From Phallusia fumigata (taxonomy: Eukaryota; Chordata; Ascidiacea; Phlebobranchia; Ascidiidae), in the NCBI GenBank assembly GCA_008931825.1, contig QXVZ01008165.1, forward strand, positions 1-22,121: a DNA stretch of 22,121 nucleotides, in the 5' to 3' direction. A model generated the notes under the pieces. The model ran no database searches. It was not told the DNA's origin and saw nothing but the letters and a program-made list of their open reading frames with translations. Position numbers and translations under genes: made by a program. Positions 1 through 12,000 of this stretch are shown piece by piece. Each line of letters starts with the position of its first letter. Position 1 is the first letter of the stretch.

Positions 1-3
1 TAC

Positions 4-69
4 CTTGAGCGCTGATTGCTGCGGTTGACAGGTATATCCAAAGTATGGTAGCTTCCAGGTTGCTGACAC
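4..69 (-). CDS. Receptor exon 29: TM7 (gene continues beyond window)
   Basis: A 66-nt phase 1-1 exon, acceptor CTACTTTCAG, donor CAAG|GTA at the window edge. It reads VSNLEATILWIYLSTAAISA, then Q and the first base of a Gly codon. It corresponds to TM7 of class B2, which typically ends NSLQG. The final residues of TM7 and the cytoplasmic tail are outside. Confidence 0.88.
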
Positions 70-3000
70 CTGAAAGTAGAGAAAGTGGATTGTTGCAACG
101 AATGGTAGTGTTTTCTATGCTGTGGATAACATTATTTGTTGGTCAAGCCTTGGAACCGGTGTAATGGTTTCAAATTTGCAACGAATTTTTCTCCATGCAT
201 TTAGATTTTGAATTTTTGTAAGTTATACTGGCTTGATGTATTCAGGAGTATTTTTTCCATCCACTGGGGATGGAAACGAAACCAGTGTAGGATGCAACAA
301 AAATATATGCCTACACTCACCATATACAAAGAACAAAATCCAGGGCACCACAAGAAAGATGCAAGTGAGAATATGCTCCAACAGCATACGGAACAGATGA
401 TCCACGTCAACGTCATCCACCTTCATGACGTCATACTCTTTTGCGTAGTTCTCGACGTAGTGCGAAGCGCGTTTGGCAGCCGACGCAAAAGCGAAGGTCA
501 CCAGACCCGTGGCGCAGCAGACAAGGAAGCACGCTGCCATGGGAACCGTTACCACGGAAAAGATCGCATCGGAATCCTGTTTGAACCAGCACCGGTTTGA
601 ACCGTATTTGTGGAAGGGCACGTAATCGTTGGCGGGCAGCTTCGAGGCGATGGTTGTGGACGCAATAATGAGGGGGATCCCCCAGCCTACAAGGAGCTGC
701 AAAGCGATGAGACGGCCTCGGTTGAGTCGCTTCCATCTCAGTGCCCCGGTTTGCAGGTTGCTCAGGATGCTTAAGCTTTCGACGACGGCAAAGCAAGCTG
801 TTGAATAGAAAAACTCGCATTGGTTAAGTCCTTGTTGCTCGTCACGTATTGCGGGCTTAAGCACGCATCTGCATAACACAACCTTTTTTATTTCATTCCA
901 TGGACCCCTTTACTCTATATAAAATCCTGCAAATGGTAAACTTATCAAACTGTAATATTCGTTACGAGATTCCCCTCTAGTGGAAATTCCCCCTTTCCCC
1001 CACTAAAGAACCTATGGCATAGCAAGTTTAGTGCCTTAAGGCCCTCTCGGCTGGCCCCACCAACGTCGCCCCCCAGTCATGTTTTTCATATTGCGCCAAT
1101 CTCACCCTCCGATGTAAGTCCCCGCCACATAACGCCTTGTAATAACGGTGAAGCAGCACGTTCAACCTTGGCCCACCAATTGTGCGCTTTACTTTTTTTT
1201 ACGCCCCATAACGTCCCAACGTTGCGCAGCTATTCCCGGCTTGGTGATTGATTAGTGATACTGTGTCGCTGTTCCCTTCACCAAGCGAAATAAACTCAAC
1301 TCAAGTTCACCCAGGCGATAGACATAGCATAATACCGAATAATAGAACTTTGTATCAGTGAGTTTTTCTACCTATGCTCAGCATGAAGAAGTGTGTGAGG
1401 AACGCCACCACAATGCATGCGACCTTTTCCTTCGCCAAGCCTCTCTCCAACAAGAGGATTGCGTGAAGAAGGAACAGCAGAACGACCAGGTTAATTTGCA
1501 CAACGACTCGGTCATTTGCAATTTGGCCGCGCAGCTGAACGAGAGCGGCGAATGTGAGAAAAAGAAGGATGAGTCCCAGTATNAACCAATATTACTTTAT
1601 ATCACTTCTTGTCTAGTAGGGAAGGAATGAAAAGTTCCAAGAGAGCTCATCGCTAAAATTAAGTGTAAAAATTCCAAGAAATCGAGACGCTATCAAACCA
1701 GTCACTTTTAAAGATACAAGCCAGGTATTTCTGATCATGACAATACCGTTTGTAGAAAAGTAAAAAAAATTGCCCGCTATGACTAGTAAAAAACTTGACC
1801 CACTGAAATGTTAAGCTCGGCCAGGCCTTGAACGCAAATTACTTGTGCCACATTTATATTTTCAACAAGCCGAATAACTTTTTAAGTAATACGTAATTGC
1901 AACTGACAAAACAAAATATTTATGCGCTATATCAGTCAGCGTTGCCGTCTTACGTCGGTTTCTAAATGAAGAGTAACTGAACGTAACCCTGTTGATTAAA
2001 AAAACCACAAAAATACGTTACCATGTCCCTTCATAGGCATAGTTTCACAACTACAAAACTATTTGGTTCAAAAATATGGAGAAAAAAATGTGAGCTATAA
2101 AATGACTTTTATTTAAAGTATTGTTTGAATGGCCTTTGCTACAACAGAAATGCTCACCACAATGTAACAGAATATACATTTTTGTATTACCTGTCATGTT
2201 GACCTCGAAAGTCAGGTCAACTGGAACCGCTGATCGGCCGGGGGTCAGCACTTGGAATCTTGCGTATGGGGCTTCCTCGCTTGGGTAATACTGGGTGTGG
2301 TTGGCAAGCAGCCACATGGAGCTCTTGGTGTCCGGCAGGAACGAGTAAAAACTAAGCATCTGACGTAGATCAAAAAAGAACTGTGCGAAAATGACAAGAA
2401 CAGGTGAAGCTGAAAGTGATCTCTTCTTTCGGTTGGCGAGGGATTTAGGATTCAGTTTCGATAAACGAACTTTGCATGTGGGTTTTTGCTGAATCATCTG
2501 GCTCCAAAACGAGATGTCCGGGAGGTGGACAAATTGGATTTTAGCCTCTGGAATGTCGAGGAAATCGGTCTTGTTGACCTCTAGGCCGTTGGTAACGTTG
2601 GCCATGGCTGCAATAAGTGCTTTTAACTCTTTTCGGACCTCAACTGATTGGTAGGTGTCATTTCTGTTGAATTTCGCCAGGAGTACTTCTCGTACTGCCG
2701 CAGCCTCAGCTAAAAAGAAACACAACGGCATGTCTTCTTTCCTATTTTTTTGTAATTTTTCACAAACAGCGCCTGTTGGCATACGACAGCTTCATTTTAG
2801 GTTAATTTCACATACAAACAATCTGCTGAAAAAGAATATTTTGAGTTATATTTGAATTTTGAAACAAATTCAAATGTTTGAATTAAAAGTACTATGTAAA
2901 TAAGTTGGTAATATACACGGCCTTTATGTTTATACTTGGTCGTATAAAATGACAAAATAATATATAGTTGTATGGTTTTCACAAAGCTGCCGCTTTTGAC

Positions 3001-6000
3001 ACTCTAACACCCTGAGTTTACGTGTTAGAAAAGTAGAAGAAATCACTTTCGAGCTATAGCCCAAATTCCAGATTACCTGATAATGGACGCATAGTGATGT
3101 CATTCGCAGCGTCACTGGTGGTGACGGAGGCACCAGTTAGTTTGGTGATGTTGGCTGGTGGTATGGTGTTGTTGTGGGTTGGTTCGGTTGTACGACTGGG
3201 TGGTCCGTGTGTGCGATTAGGTGGTTCGTTAGTGCCGCCGACTGGTTCGTAAGTGCGATCGGTTGGTTTGTAAGTATCACTGGCCGGTTTGGTACCGTCG
3301 CTGGTTGGTTTGGTAATGTCGCTGGTTGGTTTGGTAATGTCGCTGGTTGGTTTGGTAATGTCGCTGGTTGGTTTGGTAATGTCACTGGCCGGTTTGGTAA
3401 TGTCGCTGGTTGGTTTGGTAATGTCGCTGGTTGGTTTGGTGGTGCTGCTGTTTGGCCCTCGGCATTTGTAAATAGTAATTTCTAGATCGAAACAAAATAC
3501 AGTGCTTACAGACAAATTTAAACCTTCGGACTACAGTATACTTCCTAATGAAATTTTCGAAGTGTAAATGGCTTTTCTAACTGCGTTGTTATATTGGTGG
3601 TCACAAAAATAAAATTTCTATCGGAAAAAAGTATTCAAGGCTGGTTGTAATACAACATGTCCCAACAAATGCTGATAAAGTGTCCTGTCAGAGCTTCTCG
3701 TAGTTGCCCACAAATGTACGCGGGGTCTATGACATTACAATATTTTTTTAAAACTAAAATACATTTCATATTGACGTTAATGCGACGAGTCTGCAAGGAT
3801 AACCCAGGCGAAAGTTTAACTGTATTTTTTCTGTTGAAGTGGTTAAATCTTAAGTCATGATGCTTTCAAATCCTATCCTTTGTTTGACGAAACTCTTTTC
3901 AGTACTTACGCGCGGGGGACATTGTTTCAGTTACATACACAAAATTCATTTTTCCTTTTGGACACCATGCAGAGTCCTGTTGCTGACATTCTGTGAAAAG
4001 AATCAATTAAAATTGCTATTTGCCTACGAAATCAGCAACAAAAGCCTTACTCAAGTTTCCAATGCAATGTCGATGTGGGACAGGTTCCGTGGTGAAATAA
4101 CAACTTTCATCTGTTAAATAGGCAATAAGATTCATTGCAGCAAAACAATTGATAGTTCAAATGTTAAAGAGCTGTGTGATGTGAAAAATGAAACTTCGTC
4201 ACTGTCATAAATTTGACTTTTTAAACCTGTTTTCTAATACCTTGATATTCAAGATTTAGTCAGGTGTTCTACGTCAATCCTGACTTTTCACATTGTCTGT
4301 GTGTGCCCAGATATCGTTTTGAAATGCGGTCTTTTATCTAACACTTTTTATATTTTAGAAGAAAACTTACTATGTTGTGAAAACGCAAGACAAGTTAAGT
4401 ATATTATCTTCTTACCTTCCGCGATTGATGTCATGTTTCGGCAAAGCACTGGTGATGTATCAGAATTAAGCATTTCGAGCGCTACGCCTGTTTGCAGTGT
4501 TTCACAGTTAGTGTTATTTGATTTTTAAGGGTACGAATGTAACCCAGTGCAAGCTCCCAAGCAAATACGTGTTCTGGACCTAACGTTTGATATCTGGACT
4601 AATTTCTTATAAACCCCACCCCCAAGCAATTATGTTTTTAGTGGGACAACTCATTCAGGATTTTCAACTGCTGTCGCGGGTCCAACCTCAAAACTTTTCA
4701 AAAAAATGCAAAAATGTAACTGACAAAGCAATATGTTTATACGCCATTAGTGAGCGCTGTATAAATGTTATGAAACCACAATAATCAGATAGCTTTTGCT
4801 AGTTCTTAAAAGACAACTCTCAGAAACCATACTACTATGAGTGCTTATATCATTGACGTATAATACGTTACAAAATTCACTACAGAGTTTGAAAATTTTT
4901 CAAAACTTTGCCACAACGGGAATACTCACAAGCACCCAGAACTTGATTTTTGTCCTGAATCATCACGGCTGGACAAACTGTCAAAGAAAGCTCGATTGTT
5001 TAGCTATCTCAGAGTTGGGCGGAGAAATGCTCAGTGGTTGACCGAAAACTGTAAACTTTTGCAGATAAAGCCTAATGGGTCGAGGGAGAAAAGGGTGCCT
5101 AATTTGTTGTTGCGTCTAACTCAAACATATGTTACATATGTACTCTACGGAACCGCACTGAAAAAAAAAAACAGCACTAGCGTTTGGCCCATTCCCTTCG
5201 TAATTAACAATAAAACCAAACCAAAAAAAATTGGACAACAGAAAACAGTAACGTTTCAAAGTTAGGTAAAAAACAACGAAACTTCCCTTGTAGTTGTAAA
5301 AATAACGTTGTGATATCACAATAAAATCACCCTTTAATCCTAGCGATATGGCTATGTGGTCAATCGGACGGAAGATCCAACGCCATTATCCTATCTATCA
5401 GCTGAAAGATTCACCTAAATCCAACTAACATTTCATGGCAAATGTGCGTGGACAAGTTGCAGTGAAACGAAAATGAATATATGTTTCCACAGGGGACCGA
5501 TATGTTAGCGACGCAAGAAGAGTAGTTTCCTGTACATAAGCTCTTCAATGTGGTAATGACTAAAAAGTCTGGTAGCCTACGTCGTTATACTTTCGAATCG
5601 TTATAATGGTAAAAGCATCGTTAAACTAACACATCGCATAACGAAGCAATTGGAATGAAAGTTAGGCGTGCAAGTTTGCGTATTATAGTCAGAAACATGC
5701 ATATTTTGCCCCCTACTAATGCAAAATTACCATTTTAAAATTTTAAGTTGTTTCGAATGCTACTTTGCAATAGTAACCCTAGTTTGAATGACTGTAGCGA
5801 AATTGTTGAAACTAAAAGCTGAATAAAACCTATGCGCCAACTACGGCGCATCGTAATGTTCTTTTGCTAGCCCTACTTGATTTATTGTATCCACCAGTAT
5901 AAGAAGTGTCAGTGGGTCGTGACGTAAAACTTGTGACGTTGCTTGTGATGGTGTAGCTGGTAGTTGTCCTGACATCCTTTGTGGTTTGTTGCGGTTGACA

Positions 6001-9000
6001 CGGAAATCTCATAATTTCGATCCTGGACGGATCTGAAAGCAGTTTATTTGGCATACAAGCGAAAGTAATGTAACAAAAATGAATTACACCAAAATCTGTA
6101 ACATCCTAACTAATAAACAGCCGACTTGACCAAACGAAAAATTTTTTATAGGTCCAATGATGCACCAAATCCAACATTTACGTTTTACGATTTATTGCAA
6201 ACAACAGCAAAATCGACTATCACTTAATATTGTTAAATCGACATTTTTTTACTGTTTGTAATTCTTAATTGCTATGTCACCTTCATAGACTACAGCCACA
6301 TAAATGTGTTCGCTATTGTTTATGTTGAAATGATCATTTGGAGGAGAAACAAGATGGCGACAATCAGGATCTAAATATACACGAAACATAGTTAGGAAAG
6401 CTTAATTAACTGAATTACTTATAATACTTAACTTACCGACAACTTCCCAGAAATTTCCTGTTAACTTGACCCATGTTGAATCAGTGGCAAAACAATTTGG
6501 AACTGAAAACAAATCAACAAATATAAAAACATCACAGATAATGCATAAATAATATTGGTGAAGCTATACGCTTCAAACATAAAATCACACAACAGTCTGC
6601 AAAGAAATACATTTCGCCTGTGTGAGCACTGTCAGTCTCTCAAAAATACCAAGAAATTGAATAAAAACCCGTTGTTTTTTACCCGCGTTTATTTGTTTTA
6701 GACTTAGAGGCTAACGACGCGCATACGAACGAAATAATATATATTTATGGAACAACTATGTGTTGATATCTTTTTTTATGGCTTTAAGTCAACACTGTGA
6801 TGGCCAACATGCCTACTATTGCAGGGACAGACTCTGTAAAAACCATTCATAGCAAGTCACAAGCCATAACACGTTCAAAAACAGTTTTTTGCGTTTCTGT
6901 AAACACAGTTTATTATCATCGGAAATGACTTGCCCCTAAAAAGGAAAAAAAGCGTACTATTTCAGGAACACAGTCTGCGAGGGCTATTTACGACAACATT
7001 CAAATCTTTTACGAATGAAAAATTATTTGAAACATCACAAATAAGTTTGATGAGTTGAAGTTAAAACGATGAAAGTAATTAAAGCTGCCCACAGGGTAAG
7101 TTACCTGGTGCCGCAGTTGTGTTTCTGCATTTGTCGAATCCATGTGTCTTGTTTGGTTTCACTAAGTGACTACCAACTGCTCTCTGTAGTCTGAGAAAGA
7201 AGCCGTTGTTCGTCTTCATTGTTGCGTCGTTTTCACACAACTTTGCCATTTCTGTTGAAGGAAGTTGAAAAACAAATATAAATACGTAAAACAAAAGAGT
7301 AAACCAAATACGAAGTTTCGTGCACCGAATCCTGTAATATGGGACGTGGCATGAAAAACGCGTCGAAAAGCTCGACATTAATTTCAGTGTCGTAATGGCC
7401 AAGTGTTAAGCGCAGGGCAAGCCATGGCACGCATACCACAGACGTCTTTGTTATATTACATCGTAAAAAGCGGTACAACCGTCTCAACGAGCCAAGTGTC
7501 CATGAAAATACAAATATTTTAAAAATTGTTACGATTAGCCCATACTGAAACACAAAAACATTAAGATGTGATATCATCAATATGGCACGCGAAGTCATTA
7601 ACATTGAACATAATTTGTAAACTGGCAAGCTGCGTTCAAAAGGTTGCCGTGCCCTGGAATAGCGCGACTGCCTTGTGCTCGCGAGGTTGCAGGTCCTAAT
7701 TCTGTCTCAGTCACTTAAGCTTCAGGGCAAGAAACTTAAGCGACATTGCTCCAACCCAGTGGAACCCGATGGATTGAACCAAATTGAAGTCACCAACCTT
7801 AAAAAATCGAAAAAATTAAATAATGGTCTGACGGAGCTGCAATGACCCAGGTATCTCGACGGACTCATTGTGCGCAAAAAAAGAAACACAGGTGATGTCA
7901 CGCTCTATTGTTTATGTTTTTCGTTAAATGTTTATTTACATACAGCCAATACGAAACAGGAATCATGACTTGTCACAAGTAAGTGTTTAGTAAGTGTAAA
8001 TAGTAACGTCAGCTAATCAAAATTTAGTAAGGAGTTATTTTTTGCGAAGTTTCGCCTTTTAGATGACAAAAAATAGAAAAGAACAGCAAAGGTTTACCCA
8101 GAAGGATACTGGTGTTAAAGTTGGCTTTTTCGAAAGAAACTCTCGGACAACCTGGAAATGTGTAAAGGAAATATTAATTGCCAATAATATTTGTGTGAAA
8201 TATCAAAGGTGCATTAGTGCAGAAATCGTCCTGAACCACGAGTGCTTAATACAGACGATTCCAGTTTCGGATAAACTATAATAGGGCTGAAGCTTGCAGC
8301 ACACTCAAATCAGTCTGTGTATTTCTTATTGCGAGTAAAAAATCGATTTCGCCAAAGAAATGGCATCATCAGTTCTTATTCAAATAGAAATAAGTTGGTT
8401 CTTTTTTTAAAACAGTTCACATTGGTGCTATAAGAAAAAGATCGTAACGCGTGTGCAATATTGCTGGGAATTTTACCTTGAAACTCCGGATTCTCACAAG
8501 TGTCTATTTGGAAAACCAGTTTACCTAAAAAACAACAAAAAAGGGTTAAACTGGTACGAGTCTAAACTACTGTGCCTCTATTTGGAGCACAAAGTGGCCA
8601 GACCAGCCGAAAAAGGTGGGAAAATATTTTATTTGTTTTAATTAGCGAACGTGTTTTGTTAAACCACCGTCTCTCGAAAACACAGAAAGCGCTCATTATT
8701 TTTTCTCATTGTGCCTGATGTGAAGTTGTAGCGTGGACAATAGTAGAAGTATTTAGGAATCTGCAGTTTAGAAATTTAAGGGGACATGGCAATTTGGTCT
8801 GCCCCCTTTCACGAAATTAAGCACAAGTCTTCCTTTTCCCAGTAAAGTGAATTTTACTAGAGGACACCCGAAAATATCAAAACCATAGTTGGCGCACAGG
8901 AACAGTAATAAATAAACTGCGCCAAGAACAGGATACAATCGTTGCTAAATTATAAAACAAACTGTTGTAAACCTCACCAGCTTCGCTGTTAGCATTGCAG

Positions 9001-12000
9001 ACCTTGAATCTTTGATAATGTGCCTTTTTTACGCTCTTCCATTTGCTGCCACCCAGGTCGCTTATACATTGGGAAGATAAATGTTGCTCTAAAAACGTTT
9101 ACAACAAAATAACGTGAGGTAATAGTAGATTTGAATTACGACTTTTTTCGACTGACCACTAAGATGGGAGTCACCCTCTTTCCCTAACACGGGTGGTTAG
9201 GTTCTAAGGTCCCCTAGGTTGGTTCCACCAATGTCCCCCCTCGCCCCAGTATTGTTGTGTTGCTACGTTTTTTTTCACCAAACGAAATAAACTCAACCTA
9301 AATCCATGGGCGCCGGCAGAAAATTTTCCAAGAGGGGTCAAATCTTAATGTATACATACTTTTTCATTCATATGATTTTTGATAGAACACATATAAATAT
9401 TAAATAGGGTCCATAGCAATGACTCGCCTCATGGGGACTTCTGGATGTTAAAGAAAACTTAAGTATTTGAACAAAAATTTAGAACTTGCAGGCGTTCTGT
9501 GGGTTACAAAAATCACATCATGGGCATCATGAGATCGGTGACGTTTTGTGCTTAAATTTAAGCGATATTTCTTCACTTGGAGCTGATGGAGAAGGAAAAG
9601 ATGACTCGAACCGGCTTAACTTTTTATTAATAATAACATGACAGCAATGAGTCAGGTAGCTCGACGGCGAACACATTGTCATCATGAGGGATATAGGCGT
9701 TATTTCGCCCACAGATGATAAGAAAAAAACGAACCTGATCACAGCTCACCGAACGTTTTTTTTGTTCTAATCGTAAGTCTAAATTGGTAAAAATGCCTAA
9801 ACTCAGCCCTAAACTAACCCAGTATACTTTAGGTTTCTTTAAGATTAGATTTAGTTGTTTTGAAGATTAGATTTTGGCGTATTCAGGGGTTTACATTTGG
9901 AATTCAAATTAGCCAGAAATCCACCGTTGCTTTGACGGATTTTACCCAACAAAGCCTAAACAGCAGTATCTGTTAGTAGTTTAAAACTCTAACAATCTGT
10001 TAATACTTAAAAAAACAAGTTAAGTGTTAAAATGGCGGCTCATGCGATTAAGTCGCCAACGGAAGTACTCACTGTATGGAAATATTCCGTATTCCGACGC
10101 AGCGTAGCATTTTCCAATTTCATAGTCATAGCAACATTGGTCATCTTCGTCTGTATTTCAGTCAGAAATTAGGTGATTTGCTATGTTTAATTTTCCAATA
10201 AATAGAAATTTTAACTGGTGAGTAATGGTTAGTGCCGGTAATAAAAAGGTTTAGAATTTTTACTCGTCATACAAGTTGCCAGCATGCTTTTGTATTTTTA
10301 AAACAAAAATACATTCCGAAAAGCTGATTGCAAAGAAGAAATAAGGTGATTTGGTGTGTTTAATTTTCTTAGAGTTTTTAGCTGGTGGATAAGCTTTTTG
10401 AATGTGTGACAAAACCGCATTACTGTAAGTACACGGGCTTTGAAATGTGAAATCTTTTTCAACGCAGTAACTACCTCTCGAAATGTTGACGGCAAATTTG
10501 TTTGGATCTGCAACAAAAACTCTGATTATGTTTTTAGCTCAGGTGTCGACAAACACGTTTGCATGATGGCAAAACTTACTGACTAAATTTTTGCATCCAG
10601 TGCCAGCAGAACATTTGTAACTTTGATTTGCCATAATCCGTGGTCGGAGACCGCATACTGTTATTTCGTTAGCGTGGGTATCTACAAACATCATTTTCGA
10701 TTTATTCAATATTACAAAATGCTCTATTTTATGCTCTATAATTTTACTAATTCATTTATTATTAAAAACTATTCTCCATGAAAGGTAAGAAGGAGGGACT
10801 TGTTACGTTAAGGGAACAAATGAAGTCTCACTGTGTTCTGCAGACGAGTTGTCATGCTAAAAGCTATGAGTCAGCTTCCAGTTAAAGACAGGGAAAAAAA
10901 TTTAGCTGGTTTACAGTAGAAGTGGACCAAGCAACCCCCGCTGCAAAAACTTCAATTAAACAACATAATTTGCAGTACAAGTGTCACGGTACAGCCCCAA
11001 AATAGTAAACTATTTGATCAACTAAAATCATTCCTTCGTACGTATTAGTTATCAAAATTTATGTAAGCAGCTTGATGTATGGACAGCCATTGCTAAGCGT
11101 TGTGATACACTGAACACCTGATTTCACTTGTGCCAAGCCATTTCAGCACAAAAACGCCCCCTTCGTGGTTTTAAACTGTGCAATTTTCCGAATAGTGTCA
11201 GGAAAATTATGGCACTATTTTACTGGGGCCCCTTTTTAAGGAATGTGCAAAATAATGTAATAAATGACATGGCAGACAAAAAATAGGCAGACAAAAATTT
11301 GCACAGAGACACAAGGCAATTAAAATTTACGAGTTACCTGCATGTGTAGGGTGACATTTGGTAACTATGAAGTTAACTCCTGTAAAATACAGAAAATTGT
11401 TAAAAGTGTAATTCAGAGGATAATCTATGCTATTTTGCTAAAAAAGCCTTTAATTTTAATAATAAATCAGGGGTGTGCAACCTGCAAAAATAAATTGTGC
11501 TGCTCGTGAATATATAGGTACGAATTTTGAATGCAGCGTGGCCCGCGAAACGATTTCAGAGCATTACTTTTTTTTGCCTTGCACAACCGTTCGGAGTTCA
11601 ATTTATCAATCTGGGCGTTATAATGCCGCTAGAAAAGCACAGCGAACTCTTTTTGTAAACGGAACGTTCTTGATACGCAGTTAGACAAATCCAACCCGTG
11701 TTAAACAAAGGTGTGGCCCTATGGTCTAATGCAAGTGGTTGTATTTGTAAAAGTGAAAAAGGTTGCACTCCCCGCCATAAATGACCCACAAGAATTATTT
11801 ATCAACATAATGCCACATTTGTATTTCAGTTGCACTTAGAAAAGCATTTTCGGTTGCAGCTTTTCAGACAAACGGGTCGAATCTTACATCAACGAACTAA
11901 CGTAATTTTTTGTATTCCCAAGGGCTGCGAAATAATAATTCTGCTTTTAATTTTTTCTGCTTGAGGTAACCAGTGTGTTTGATAAAATTATTAACTCAAC

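Noticed and set aside
208-600. Plus-strand 130-codon ORF
   Set aside because: It is the shadow of the TM3-TM6 exon, which carries GWGIP and clear helices on the minus strand.
1358-1630. Plus-strand 90-codon ORF across N1583
   Set aside because: It is the shadow of the TM1-TM3 exon on the minus strand and runs through an undetermined base.
2943-3013. Possible exon LECQKRQLCENHTT
   Set aside because: The only donor gives phase 0, which would break the frame into the GAIN exon.
3289-3485. Plus-strand frames across the 21-bp repeat (GWFGNVA and GLVMSLV repeats)
   Set aside because: They arise because a 21-bp period keeps all frames open. The minus frame continues out of the repeat into a spliced receptor exon with correct phase; the plus frames do not.
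3740-3832. Possible minus-strand exon after AATACAG (KLSPGLSLQTRR...)
   Set aside because: The frame is open for about 59 codons, but the phase-1 donors inside it are weak and exons 24 and 25 already join in frame.
5116-5160. Poly-T/CAG acceptor followed by CGSVEYICNICL
   Set aside because: It reads only in phase 0 and stops soon; phase 1 hits a stop codon.
6580-6613. Possible micro-exon DCCVILCLK between exons 17 and 18
   Set aside because: The acceptor is good and the phase is possible, but the donor (GTATAG) is weak and no positional counterpart supports it.
7233-7628. 131-codon minus-strand ORF
   Set aside because: It extends through the intron upstream of exon 17 in a frame different from the exon, overlaps no conserved motif and has no donor. 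It is likely chance.
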